NCBI GenBank assembly: GCA_039720395.1
Contig: JBBPBK010000140.1
Coordinates: 1 to 64,000 of the forward strand
Reading direction: 5' to 3'
Length of the DNA: 64,000 nt
From: Liquidambar formosana
Taxonomy: Eukaryota; Streptophyta; Magnoliopsida; Saxifragales; Altingiaceae
Shown: piece after piece, positions 44,632 through 57,425 of the stretch
Numbering within the stretch: the first letter of the stretch is position 1
Layout: every line of letters starts with the position of its first letter
The notes under the pieces: model-generated
What the model saw: the letters and a program-made list of their open reading frames with translations, nothing else
Databases searched by the model: none
Told to the model about the DNA's origin: nothing
Translations under genes and position numbers: made by a program

Positions 44632-46280
44632 TGTTAGGATTATGCCCTAGAGCCAATCATAGAGATGATTGTTTAGGGATTAGGAACAATCATTTGATTT
44701 CATTTATGTATGTCACATTTATTATTGATTTAATAAAAGGGCTTATTCTATTATGTTTATATGCATCATTTATATTTACATAATATGTCCATGGAGTTAG
44801 AGTTGAGAATATGGAATTACAAAGAGTTGTAATTTTGAGACTATAGATATATCTCTGTACTAAACTCCTAAAGCATTCCTAGTTGAAGGTTCACTATGAT
44901 GGACAGTAATGAACCATAGGACTAGCACTTGTTAGGTTGACTCTATAGGAGGATAGCTAGTCTCAAGCTATTTGTGTGGAGACACTACAACCAACAAGTG
45001 GGTGCCTATTACGAGAATAGGTACACTGAATGTGACCAAAGATATGAGATAAATTGAATGGAGTTTTATCCTGCCTGTCAATCAGTTTCTCATTGTTATA
45101 GTGATACAAGTAATCCTTAGACCTGAGACACCATAGTTGTCTTATGCATGTAGCTTTAGAAGTTTGATAACACTAAGTGCAGATCCTATTCAGGGGTCTG
45201 CAAAGGTGTTCATTGGCCCTACTGCTATGTGTATGAAGGCATGTGAGTGATCAACAAGGGATCCATCACTCTCAGGAAAAAGAGAGAGAATGTCTCATAT
45301 AGCATTCATAATATAACTCATTAAATCCATGGCCATGGTAGGATGAATATGAAAAGAGTTTCATGAGTTCATCAATGAGTTGATATCTGTGAATGAGTAT
45401 AAAGTAATTGAACTAGGGACTTGACAGACTTCCATGTCCTATTAGTTCAATTGGAGACATTGTGTTGAAGGAAGGATGCAATTGTAACCTATAAACTATA
45501 ACAGAAGGGTTCTTTGTAAATGACTATTCACCTCATTAAGGACCACACCATGAGCCATATGCTAGGTGTTACTCATGGTTAGTAGAAGCCCTAATTGATA
45601 TAAGTGAGTTATAATCAATTAGGGAATTAGAAGGAGTTCCAATTAGACCCTAAATGGAAAGAGTTCCATTGTTGACACCTCGTGCTATTCCTACTACTTG
45701 ATGATGTGAACCCAATGGGTCACACACTGATCATGCAAGATGAGCTTTAAAGTCTATGAGAGAAAGGGTATGAGTGCATAAAGAATAGTTCTTTGAGGCC
45801 TATTTATATTTGATATAATTTATAGGGGTTATTGTGCAATTTAGAGAAATTGCATAAAACCCTAATAGGGTTTCCCCCCTAGGGCTGGCCCCCTTAGTGT
45901 GGACTATATAAGTCACACTATGATGTGTGACATCATCATAAGTTGAACTCCCCAAGGGCTGGCCAGAATTTCTAGCCTCCCTCTCTCTCTCTCCTCTCTT
46001 TTCCTACACTAGCAACAACAAGGAAAAGGAGGAAAGGACTTGAAGCTCTAGCTAGGTGTGGATATCGTTAGAGGCAGCACACTTGGGCTGCTCATTCACC
46101 GCTGTCCGGAATCAAAGCTTGGAGCAAAAAGGAGAAGACAAAAATTCTGTAAGTGTTCTAACCCTCTTCATAGTTAGGGTTTGATTTTGTATATGCATAG
46201 TTAGATTCATGGGATTGGAATCGTAGGAAAAATTTTTATATTCCGCACTTCAATTTTTCCCTCTTGATCGATTCCCAACA
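44632..46280 (+). mobile_element. Solo Copia LTR
   Basis: 1649 bp, TGTTAGGATT...ATTCCCAACA, flanked by GATTG on both sides (44627-44631 and 46281-46285). No interior remains, so it results from recombination between the two LTRs of a former element. It is more diverged than the LTRs of D and E, with compensatory changes in several hairpins. Confidence 0.9.
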
Positions 46281-47621
46281 GATTGAACATCTTTATTTCA
46301 CTTGGGCATTTCATCGAACACTTGGTGGGTGGCATTTTTCAAGTTTTCAAATGAAAAGAATTTGTGTGTTCAATCCTTGCCAAATCAAGGGATACCACTC
46401 AACAACCCAAGGGGGATTCAAAAGAAGTAAATGGGAATGCAATTTTATCAAAAGAATCGAAAGATTCAAAAGAAAAGTGTTAAGTTGGGTAAACTTACTT
46501 CTTATTGGGAATGGAGGAATGAGAGATGCTTGTCGGGTTCAAGCAACACCCTATCTTGTGGAGCATCATAGAGTGGTGCCTTGTACTTGCTTTTGACCCC
46601 ATAGAATGGATACTTGGTGCTTGAGTCCTTGCTTAATGACATCCTTGATGATGGAGTTGGGTTTGTGAAAAATGGGTTTGATTTGGTTTGATTTCAAAAG
46701 ATGATATGAATTGGTTGTTTTGATTGTTAAATGGGCTTGATTTGTTGTTGTTTCATGTGCATTTGGTGTTTGGATTGAATGTTTTTGAAATGGGAGTGAG
46801 AGAATGAGAAATGGAGAAGATGGGTTGAGAGTTTAGAGAGAGAAACTCTCTAATTTTCGAATGGGAGAATGTGGGAATGAGTGTGCAAGAGTTGGGTTTA
46901 AAAACCCAGAATTTTTTCAATGGTGAGCTCGGATAACCGTCCCCCCTTGGACGGTCAGCCGTCTTACCCTGGACGGTTGACCATCTGAGGGCAGATGGTC
47001 ACCCTAGCTCGCTTTGCCCGTTTGCCCCGTCTCGCGCGCTTGCGACCTCTAAACTTCTCCAAATTGACTTTATGTTCAATTTTTGAGCTATGGGATGAAT
47101 ATATCCCCCAAGTTTATCAAGTTTCAATGAAATTTTTGAATCTTGGGTGATTGTATTTACCCACATAACGAGAAATTGTTATGGCTATGATAAATAGCTT
47201 TCTCATGAAATGAGCTTGGTGTCGAATACATTGGCTTTCAAGTCTTGAAATTCAATTCTCTATATGATGATAGTAATGTCATATCATGTGATAAAGATAA
47301 TTTCACATGAAATGACTTGCTAATCATGTGATAAAGATAATTTCACATGAAATGACAATTCATGAGTTATGCTAGTTACGAAGTAACTTGTTATCCTTAT
47401 GAAATTGGCATGAAATGCACTTGGTTTTTCGATCAATTGACTTTCAAATCAATGTTATATCATGTGATAAAGATAATTTCACATGAAATGACATGAAATA
47501 AGCTTGATTTTCAATCAATTCAATGTCATTTCATGTAATAAAGATGATTTCACATGAAATGATGAGAAATGAATTTGATTTTGAGTTGAATGACTCTCAA
47601 TACATTGTCATTTCATGTGAT
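46281..47621. other. Unassigned repeat-rich sequence between solo LTR and element F
   Basis: Starts with the rest of the 160-bp repeat (to about 46395). A GC-rich palindrome cluster at 46928-47015 resembles the upstream palindromes of elements F and G. A series of TCATGTGA...TCACATGA hairpins follows at 47284-47621. It may be the LTR and 3' interior of an older Tat-related element, but I could not place its ends. Confidence 0.5.
47284..47621. repeat. TCATGTGA...TCACATGA hairpin repeats
   Basis: Four hairpins with the same loop (TAAAGATAATT or a close variant) at about 47284-47310, 47333-47360, 47459-47484 and 47531-47558, and a half copy ending at 47621 where element F inserted. Confidence 0.75.
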
Positions 47622-50600
47622 TGTGAACCAAGGGTTTCGATCCGGGGGGAAGGAGAACCCTTCTTTTAAAAAGACTTGTAGAGATTTAAATTAATAAAAA
47701 TCTGGTTTTTAAAAGGTTCACAAAAACATAACAAATAAGGAGTTGCCACCTCATTTTTAGGAAAAGCGGAAAACCATAAAAACAGTTTTTAAAGAAAACC
47801 TTTGAAAACAAACCACATGACTCCGATCAAGGAAAAGCAGGTCTAACAAAACAAGAGAGGATTCGGAGACTAAGTTACGATGTGGGAAGGTTCTAGGAAA
47901 CATCCTATAGGCACCCACATGGCCCCAAAATGGGTCTCTGAATTTATATGGGCTATTTCAATCACTTCCTAATTAGTCACCATGCATATGCAAAGAATCA
48001 TCCATAAATAATCCACATTCATCCATGAACATCCATAAAACATATAAACATCCATAAAGCATGTAAACATCCATGAACAAGTATGAGAGATATGGAAAGC
48101 AAGTAAGAGATAGAGAGAATGAGCAAACAAGTCCATCCTATCCACTAGCAAATATGTGATGGATAAATGAGCAAGCAAACTAATCCATTCTATCCACTAA
48201 CAAATATGTGATGGATAAATGTATAAGCATGGGTCCATCCTACTCCACTAGCATATATGTGATGGACAAATGGGTAGAGAGAAAGAAAAAGAAAGAAAAA
48301 GAAAAACCTAGGATACTTAGTATCCTAGGGCGGACTTGAACATCAAATGAGCGCCTGCGTACCTTACATACAAAGATGTAAGGATCAAAGGCCACGTAGT
48401 TCGATTGAGAAAGGGGTTACTCCCTTTACAATGAACTATAAACCCTAAGTTTTCATAAAAAGAAAAGAAGAGTTTGAAAAAGAAGAAGGGTTTCCAAAAA
48501 AAGGAATTTGAGAAAAGATAGAATTTGAAAAGAAATAGAACTCTTATCCAAAAAGAAGTTTGAAAGAAGTAGAATTCTAAAAGAGATAGAACTCTAGATA
48601 AAACAGAATTTTAATGAAAGTAGAGTTCTAAAAGAGATAGAACTCTTATTCAAAAAGGAGTTTGAGAAAAAGTAGAATTCTAAAAGAGATAGAACTCTAG
48701 ATAAAACAAAATTTTAATAAAAGTAGAGTTCTAAAAGAGATAGAACTCTTATTCAAAAAGGAGTTTTAGAAAACATGGAAACTCAAGAATTATAGTCCAA
48801 AGTAAAGAGAATAACCCAAATGAGGGAGAAGAGAACAAATCAAAACAAACTTACCATGAACCACTTACCATATGCAAATTATCCCGAAACATCGAGAAAA
48901 CATCAATTAATTACCCCATGTATTCTATAGGGCAATTATTAAGCTCAAACCAACCATATTCATGCTCAAATCATCATTAGAAGACCTAAATCAAATCTGG
49001 ACAGAATGCTAAGCATGCATATAATGACCCTAAACTCATGTAAATAACAAAAATCAAAAGAAAGACACAAACCTATGCTCTTACATGCTCCTACATGCTC
49101 TAAACACCCTAACATGCACAAAACTATCAAAAACATGCTAAATATGAACTATCATGATGAAAATATCCTATGACAATCCTAAACATGAAAAGAAAACCTA
49201 ACATGATGCCTTAGGTAAGTACTTTATGTAAGAATGTGAAATAATCATCTTTACGGCGAGCTTTCTTAAGTAAAATTATTCGGAGATAATTTTACGTAGA
49301 AATCACTCCGTATGAATGGTTTCTTCACATATCCTACGTAAAATATATACCTAAGAATGCAAAGAAACTCACAGTGCACTTAAACACACTCCAGAAAGCA
49401 CCTATGCACAACCTCACCCTTTAAGGACGATAATTATCCTCGAAAAGGATAATCATCCATACACCTATGAAGACGAGGCTTACACAGCAAGTGTCCTATA
49501 CAAAAGATGCTTAAAATCATGCATATAATTGAACCATGAAGAGAAAACGGCCTATACACATCAATTGATTTTTCATGCAAAAAGTACCTCTATCCTTAAG
49601 AGAGAAACTATCCTAACAGCAAGCAATTCACAATCCTAATCCACTAACATGCATTCTCATCATATTTGAATCATATACACTCTAAAATATAGAGTATATA
49701 TGATTCCTAAATCAATTCTAAACCATAACTATGCAGAGAATGGAGCAGAAGAAGAAGGAATCGTAAAAGAAAGCAAAGGAGACTTACAACAAAGCAAGGG
49801 TCTTCACTGCATTCTTCCTTCTCTTTGGCTTGGTTCCCTTCTAGTTCTCCTTTGAAATTGTAGTAGAAAGCCTCCTCCAAGTGATATGGGTGTGTGCAAA
49901 CTCGTGGTCCCTCTCTCTCTTAGGAATATGAAGTGTCAAATAAGCCAAAAGTCCAGCCAAAGTCCAGCCAAAAGTCCTTTATGCTGATGAATGAGCCTCT
50001 ATTTATAACCAACCAACCATATGAACCAATGGTTGAGATTAATTCACCATAAAATCAATCTAGGGCTGTGATTAAATCCCATGAATGTTAAACAACTCAA
50101 AACCACCTCCCAATAGGCTTAGAAGTCCTTTAGAAGGCTGAAATTTGGAGTGGTAGAGTCCCATTTCGTCAAAAACTCAAAAAGAGAAAAATTAGGACGA
50201 AGGGCTCGGGTGACCGGTTGGGTGAACCGGTCACCCGAGAGCGAGATCAGGTTTCCTTGGTTTTGAGGATTCCTGACTCGGTTTGGACTCCTAACTTCAA
50301 ACGGACTTAAAATCTTCATTTTAACTCCGATTTGAGTGATTCAAAAGCCAAAATTTCAAGGATTCAATGTAGAATAAACCTAGACTATTCTTGAACAAAG
50401 AATCCCTAACCATAGTCAGGTGGCTGGGTTTTCATGAGGTGATTACCCGAAAAAATGTCAATTAAGCATAGGGTAATGTGGTGAACCAATCCCAAACCTA
50501 TCAATAAATTAAATTGGGACTTCAATTAGACTCATTTCATCATTCTAAGGCCAATGGAACACTTCGGAACAAATTTGGAAGTCAATTGGAAAATATACGA

Positions 50601-50882
50601 AGTAAAGGACGAAATTGCCCTTTAAGTCGCAAAAGTTCTAATTAGCTATCCAAACCTATCTGGAATTGAACCAAATTTGACACACATATCTAAAATGATC
50701 CTAGAAACTAAATGCAAGTGATGGGACTCAACAAAAAGACAAAAATATGCATGCAATGATGACCTATTCTCCTAAGGCTTAAAAGGGCAAAAGTGTCCTT
50801 TAATGCTTAGGGACTCCTAAATGCTTCTAAACCTAACCAAATGCTATGATGAACTCATGGGGGTGAAAATGGGGTGTCTACA
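47622..50882 (-). repeat. 3' LTR of element F
   Basis: 3261 bp, TGTGAACCAAGG...GGTGTCTACA. TATA box TATAAATA on the minus strand at 50000-50007; upstream of it a perfect palindrome with 15-bp arms (50205-50219 and 50225-50239). Hairpin modules at 47880-47920 and 48305-48399. A local repeat of TAGAATTCTA and GAGATAGAACTCT units lies at about 48500-48770. A further 10-bp stem GTAAAATTAT/ATAATTTTAC is near 49273. Confidence 0.85.
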
Positions 50883-50897
50883 GATGCCCCTCATTGG
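50883..50897 (-). other. Polypurine tract of element F
   Basis: Minus strand AATGAGGGGCATC before TGTAGACACC. Almost the same as in element B. Confidence 0.7.
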
Positions 50898-51039
50898 TGG
50901 AGTTTGCTTCGCAAGCGACACCAATGTTAGAAAAGACAGCCCATTTTCACAAGAAAAGGGCAAGGAACCAAAGCTTGAACTTCGACAGTGACTACTGAGG
51001 ATGTTCATGACTGTTATAATGTACACTTGTGCAAAATAG
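50898..51039 (-). other. Spacer between polypurine tract and repeat array, element F
   Basis: Short AT-rich stretch without coding frame. Confidence 0.45.
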
Positions 51040-51910
51040 GGGGGGTTGTGTGTGACTATGAAAGTCATATAAACACACGGTACTCTCATATGCCTATTCT
51101 TTCTAATAGGGGAACATATGCTTCTATAATGTACGCTCATTCTTTATAATGAGGACACGCACAAGATAGGGGGTTTGTGTGTGACTACAAGAGTCATTTA
51201 AACACACTATACTCTTATATGCCTATTCTTTCTAATAGGAACACATATGCTTCCATAATGTACGCTCATTCTTTCTAATGAGGACACGCACAAGATAGGG
51301 GGTTTGTGTATGACTACAAGAGTCATTTAAACACACTATACTCTCATATGCCTATTCTTTCTAATAGGAACACATATGCTTCCATAATGTACGCTCATTA
51401 TTTCTAATGAGGACACGCACAAAATAGGGGGTTGTGTGTGACTACAAGAGTCGTTTAAACACACCATGCTTACTAAACAAAATCATGAAACTTTAATTTT
51501 AACAACTTTATTAAAATTAAGTAAGGGCAATCCATTCATTGTGCTATAATTTCATCAAGAAATAAATAGCAATGCAAAGCAATTCATGTATGTGACTCAA
51601 AGAGTCATTTAAACATACTTCCAAAACCAATTCCAATCAAGCATTCATACGCTTTATTTTAACAATCTTTGTTAAAATGAAGCAAAGGACACATTCCAAT
51701 TATGCTATAATTTCCTCAAGAAATTAATAGCAATGTCAATTCATCATAAAGAATAAAGAAATAACAATTTCATGATCCTTACAAAGCATTCCAAGCATTC
51801 AATCAACTCATCATCCAATCAACAAAGCTTTATTTTAATCCTCGGATTAAAAATAAGCAAGAATACTCAATTAATCCCAACGTGCTATAATTTCCTCAAG
51901 AAATAAATAG
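51040..51910 (-). repeat. Hairpin array of element F
   Basis: 51040-51440 is a 129-bp tandem repeat (three copies). Each holds CCTATT-CTTTCT-AATAGG, CTCATT-CTTTCT-AATGAG and GTGTGT...ACACAC with an inner GACT/AGTC. The first two share the loop but have different complementary arms. 51490-51910 adds variants such as GCTTTATTTTAAC/GTTAAAATGAAGC, TTTTAATC/GATTAAAA and GCTAT/ATAGC. Position next to the polypurine tract is the same as in A and B. Confidence 0.82.
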
Positions 51911-51951
51911 CAATAGCAATTCAATCACAAGAAATCAAGGAATATAAAATT

Positions 51952-51956
51952 CCAAG
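51952..51956. repeat. Presumed target duplication of element G, left copy
   Basis: CCAAG precedes the left LTR of G. The right copy would lie beyond the window, so this is unproven. Confidence 0.35.
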
Positions 51957-54900
51957 TGTCACCCCCCATTTTTGTCACCTTAGCTAAGACATATCATTTC
52001 ATGTAGGATTTTGAGTCCTTTTTGAGTCTAGTCTTTTGCATTGAGTGTCTATGGCGTTGAATATCATGTGTATGAATTTTGAAGTGATTTGGAATTCATT
52101 TCGACAGTCAATAAGAACTTTTGCGACTTTAAGGGCATAATCGTCTTTTAAGCCGTATATTTTCCATTTGACTTTGAAATGAATCCCGAGTCATTCCCTC
52201 GAGTTTATATGGTTATATAGAGTCCATATATAGGTTCAATTTCATGAATTAATGGTTTAAGATCAATTCGGCTCGTAATGGTTCGGGTTGGCTAAAAGAC
52301 CCTTTATTGGTTTGCTCAAATTGACTCATAAGACCCAACCAATTTTCTCTCATTTAAATTCAATTGGGCCTTATTTATATCCTAAATATGTTTAGAAAGA
52401 TCGAATTTCGATTGGGAAAGCATTCGGTTCGACCTTGTGTACAAACCCAGCTTAGCGACGGTGAAACACCATGGTTAACCACCTTTGTAAAACCTAAACA
52501 TGCACCCATGGTTGAGGATTTTTGTCCTAAAATGCCTAAAAATGTGTTCCCCTTTGAAACACGGTCGTTTTGGCTTTTATTTCGTCAAAATCGGACTTAA
52601 TTTGAAGATTTTAGGACTTCTACAGCAAGTGGGAGTCAAAACCGGAGTGAAAATAGGAGACCCTCGGGTAACCGTCCGGGGCTGGACGGTCAGCCGTCCA
52701 AGCCTAGACGGCTAACCGTCTAGGCCTAGATGGTCACCCGAGAGACTCCGTCTTCAACTCGAATTCTGACTCTTCTCTCCCTCTTTTGACGGTTTCCTCC
52801 GCCAATACAACTTGTTTGAGCTTAGGAATGTGTAGGTTTGAGTTGTTTGAGCACCAAGAGAGTCTCTAATAGCTTAGGATCATTGTTTAATGAATTAATC
52901 TTAGCCATTGGTTTAGGGGGTCAGTTCTCTATATAAAGGACATGATATTCAGCACATAGGGGGAGGTTAATTGCACTTTACACTTAGAGAGAGAGGGAGC
53001 TACGAGTTTGGAGAGCTAGAAGGACATCAAGAGGAGGCTCTTCAACCCTAAGCAAGCAAGGAAACAAGAAGTTTAAAGACAAGGAAGAGTCTACAAGAGG
53101 TAAGCATGTCTATTTAATGCTGAACATGAGTTCTCTCCTCCTTCTTCTTCTTCTTCTATGATAGTTCTAGTGCATGATGCAACTCCCCATGTTAGGTTAG
53201 TTCAATGTTTTTAGGGTGTATTATGAATGATTTTAAGATGATTTATGGCTTTATATGCTTGATAATCCCTGGTTTACTAAGGATTGGATAGCCTTACTCT
53301 TTTTATCTTCTTAAATCATGCATAGTTCACATGTTTAGGTTGCTGTGATTGTTATCATGAATTGATGCTCCTGTTAGTTAATATATGTTATATGAATGAT
53401 ATTCATGATAATTTGAGCATGTCTTAGAGTCGTTTCATAGGTTTTAACGCATGGTTGTGAAATTAGGGTTTTGATAACCCTGAATTCGCACAAGTTTCAT
53501 ACAGCATGCTTAGCTTAGTTTTTTGAGTTGTTTCTCATCATAGTCATTCTATATATGCTACATATAGTTGAATCATGCTAGGTTTGCATTCATATAGTAT
53601 ATTTTATAGGGTTTTTGGAGACATTATCCTTTTCTAAGGATAATTATCCTTTTCGTTGAGTGAGGTTTTGCATGAGAGCCTTTTGTGATGTGTTTAAGCA
53701 TGAAATCACTTCCATTGTGTTCTAGTATATATATTTTACGAAGGATATGTTGATTGCACCTCCCCATAATGACTTTTTTACGTGAAATTATCCTAAGATA
53801 GTTTCGCTTAAGAAAGCTCACTGTAGGAAGGTCTATTTTCGTATTTTACATAAAATATAATCTTTTTGGTTAGAATGTGCTTTGCTATCATGTTTATTGA
53901 TATTGTTGGAGTCTCTCATGATTGTTAGAGTGTCTTTGGTAGGTTTTTATGCATGTTAGTCGAGTCATTGCATGTAGGATTGAGTTAGAGTCCTTAGTTA
54001 TTCATTATTTTTGTTGTTTGCATGATAAATGGATGATTTTAGGCCTTGTCATGGTTCTGTCCAGATTAGTATATTTCTCTTCTCTGCATGATTTTGTGCA
54101 CTTGTAAGGGTGCAAACAGGTACAATGCTTGTCCTATTGCAAATAGGGCTGTAATGGCTTGAAATGGCTAATGCTTGGAGCTTTTGCACTCAGGTAAGTA
54201 GGGTATGAAGTGCCCTAATTCACTTTTCTTCTTTCTCTTCTCTTCTCCCTCCTAGGGTTACTTCTTAATATGGACATATGGTAATTATCAAAGGTTTCCT
54301 TCATTCATAAAATTCTGGTTTTCTATCAAGGTTTTCCTTTTGTGGAAGTTTTCGATTTTGGACTAAATCAATATATTTTCAAATAAGGAAACCTAAGGTT
54401 TTTACCATAGGTTTGTATTAGGTTGTAACCCTATTTCTTTTCGAACTACGTGGACTTTGATCCATGTATTTCGTTGCATGGTACGTAGGCGCTCTTCGTG
54501 AGGCTCAAGTCCGTTCTAGGATCCAAGTATCCTAGGCTTTTCTTTTCTTTTCTTCTTTTTTTTTTTTTGTTTTGTTTTGTTTTATTTGAGTGATTATGCA
54601 TGGATGATTGGATGGAATATATGTTATGCATGCTGCCTTGTGATGATATATGCTGATATTTGAGTGAAAAAGATATTAAGTTAGCCCAATTAAATTAAGA
54701 GACCAACTCGGGCGATGTGGGTGCCTATGGGCTTTGCCAAGAACCTTCCCACGTCGTAACTTAGCCCCCGAATCTAATTTTCTGGTTTCAAAGACTTTGC
54801 TTTTCCTTTAATGGAGTCATGTGGTTTTGAAAATAAAACTTTTTTTGTGGTTTTCCTCTTTTCCCTAAAAAATGAGGTGGCGACTCCTTTTTCTTTGTTG

Positions 54901-54960
54901 TCTTTCACCCATCCACATTTCTTTCACCAAATCCTTGTGGGTCGTTTTCCGGGCTTCACA
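51957..54960 (+). repeat. 5' LTR of element G
   Basis: 3004 bp, TGTCACCCCC...GGGCTTCACA. TATA box TATATAAA at 52930-52937; GC-rich palindromes at 52663-52741. CTACGT/ACGTAG hairpin at 54446-54488, CTAGGAT/ATCCTAG hairpin near 54514-54536 and CGATGTGGG/CCCACGTCG hairpin at 54713-54756. In gene order these match B and F. Confidence 0.88.
52930..52937 (+). promoter_or_regulatory. TATA box of element G
   Basis: TATATAAA about 970 nt into the LTR, the same spacing as in B, with the palindrome cluster 190-267 bp upstream. Confidence 0.65.
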
Positions 54961-54963
54961 GTT

Positions 54964-54982
54964 TGGCGACTCCATTGGGGAT
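54964..54982 (+). other. Primer binding site of element G
   Basis: TGGCGACTCCATTGGGGAT, three bases after the LTR, as in element B. Confidence 0.85.
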
Positions 54983-55719
54983 GTCGAGGGCTAGACTCAT
55001 TTAATTTGATTGGGCTAAATTAATTTCTTATTGTTTAATAAAATCAATCACATTGCATCCGCTTGATTGTGTGCTTTTATTTATTGCATTGTGTGCGCTA
55101 TTGTTGCATGATTACTCGATTGTCCCTCGATGTATCCTTGCCAACTGATAGCCTAGTTCGATTTTTGTTTTCCTGATTCCATGTGTTGGGTGAAGCTATC
55201 AAACCTTTCTTGCCAAGTACCCTTGGGTATATCAAATGGATCAATCACGTACTGCTGGACCCACGCGACATTCCTGATGTCACATGTGGTTAGGTATAAA
55301 GATTAATACAAGCAAAGTTGAGGACCCTAGCCTACCCTCTTAAAAGAAAGAATTGCATATAATGGGCCTTCTAGGACACCGTTATATCACCTATATGCAC
55401 ACACATTGTTGTGATGATATGCTACCGTGTTTGTGATGTGTTGCCATGTTTTGTTGATTGAGTGGGTAATTAAAGGAAACTTTACATTTTACATCCTTAA
55501 TACGTACCCTTCCCCATGAACCCCGCAAGGGTAATTGGTTAAGAGAACTAATTAAGGGTGTACGTTGTAAAAATTTTTGAGATAATTATGGAAGCTTAGG
55601 ATGGACCCTTAGGCTAAAAAATTGAGTGTTTCCCTTATGTTAGAGGGAGAGATGTGCTGGCTTGGATCTGTAATCAACAAGGGTGCCTAGTCAGTACTGA
55701 TTCTGTCACCGAGTCGGAT
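54983..55719 (+). other. 5' leader of element G
   Basis: Noncoding leader. 55190-55312 resembles the leader of element B. The open frame reaches back to an ATG at 55654, but similarity to other Gags begins at 55720. Confidence 0.6.
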
Positions 55720-57350
55720 ATGACCGAGGAAAGAACTAGCAACCGGGGTTTTAACCTTGAGGCCGCTTTGAAAGCTATCATGGAAAAGCTTGACCACACT
55801 ACCCAGGTATCCGAGACCGCACTCAAGTTAGCTCAAGACCTTCAACAGAAGTACTCTGAACCTGAATCTAGGGCCCGCGCCACTGACAACAATCAAGGAT
55901 CCAATGATTCCGAATCTGCTGAGGAACCATTAGGAGAGGAGGGAGAACCACCCAAGGCCAAGGAAGGGGAAACCAAAGCCACATCAAGAGAGAGCTCAAC
56001 CGTCCTGGCAAATAAGGTCAAGGCCTTAGAACGAACTTTGAAGGGAATCCGCAGATCTGATGATATGGTGGACATCCGTACTTTGTCCTTGTTCCCAAAA
56101 GCTCGCATTCCTCTGCAGTTCAAGATGCCGGAATTGGAAAAATTCGATGGGATAGGCTGTCCTAAGACCCACCTCAAGATGTATGTGCGAGCTATACACC
56201 CTCGAGGGGCGAACGATGAGTTATTGGCTCAAATGTTTCATGAGTCATTAGCAAGTTCCGCCTTGAAATGGTTTTTATCATTAGAGGAGAATAGAACCAA
56301 GACTTGGGAGGATGTATGCAATGCATTCACGGACCATTACAAGTACAACACCGAAGTGGATGTCACGCGAAGGGACTTGGAAACCACTAAGCAAGGGGTT
56401 AACGAGACTTTCTCCGCCTTCATCACTAAGTGGAGATAAAAGGCTTCCAAAATGACAGACAGACCGAATGAGGAAGACCAGATTCAGTTAGTGGTGAAGA
56501 ACTTGCTGCTCGTATATCATAAGCACCTCTTTGCTCACTACTTTCCGAACTTCAAGGCTCTTGTTGGGGCTGGCACACAGGTTGAAGATGCAATCGCCGA
56601 TGGAACAATCAAAACAGAGGAGGTCCAAAGGAGTCGAAGGACAAACTTTGGGGGAAAACCCAATGCCGAGGTCAATACCATTACCCAACCCACTCGCCCT
56701 TTCTCCCTAAATGACTCCACCTCACCTTGCCAATTCACCGAGCTATACATGCCACTCGAAAGAGTTTTTGAAAAGCTGAGAAGCCGTGATCTCTTGAAAC
56801 CCCTCGACCCAAGGCCTCCACCAAACCCATTGCCTAAGAACTGCAATGAAAATGAGTATTGCAAGTTCCACCAAGCCAAAGGCCATCCAACCAACCGTTG
56901 CTATCGCCTCCGCCATGAAATCCAAGATTTGCTTGACAAGCAGATCATTTCACCACCCACTGCACCAAATCGCCCAAATGTCACTCGAAATCCCCTCCCC
57001 ATTCACAATATGCCTCCTCCCAACAACATAAATGCCATCGAGCTTGACTCGTCCCAATCCTGTCAACCCATAAGGCAATACACACCACTTCCCATGACCT
57101 TGACTCAAGTTTTCCACCAATGTTATGATAAAGGCCTTCGACTCCTCACCAATTCTATTTGTACCATCAAGCGCCCGGACATGATACAGAGGACTGTGTT
57201 ATATTGAAAAAGGTAGTTCAAGACCTTATTGATCAAAAGGTTTTGGTATTGCTAAAGAAGTCTATGCAGCGACAATTGAAAGAAAGGTTCGAGGCAGGAG
57301 ATCCTAAAGTGGGTTTGCTCGGAGAGTCGTCCGGAAAGTTTGATTACTAA
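55720..57350 (+). pseudogene. gag: Gag of element G with stops and a frameshift
   Basis: Start at 55720 (MTEERTSNRG) chosen because it aligns with element B's Gag. The polar N-terminal region is followed by the Gag core (KFDGIGCPKTHLKMY, then NTEVDVTRRDLETTKQ). A TAA at 56437-56439 falls where B has arginine. Downstream is zinc-knuckle-like CKFHQAKGHPTNRC; then a frameshift near 57130-57160 and a second, partial motif (YHQAPGHDTEDC, first cysteine missing). Another TAA at 57348-57350 precedes protease. Without these lesions gag and protease would be one frame. Confidence 0.88.
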
Positions 57351-57425
57351 ATACTCTACTCCGACCCCATCCCTGATGAGCCTATAATCCCCACAGGTTG
57401 GGATGAGTTACCAGAGGAAGTCCAA

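Larger units (their letters stand above)
47622..51956 (-). mobile_element. Element F: 3' part of a Tat-related element
   Basis: A complete LTR (47622-50882), polypurine tract (50883 on) and 3' interior with a hairpin array. The rest of the element would lie beyond the insertion of G at 51957, outside the window, so its coding content is unknown. The LTR shares its hairpin modules with B and G. Confidence 0.82.
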
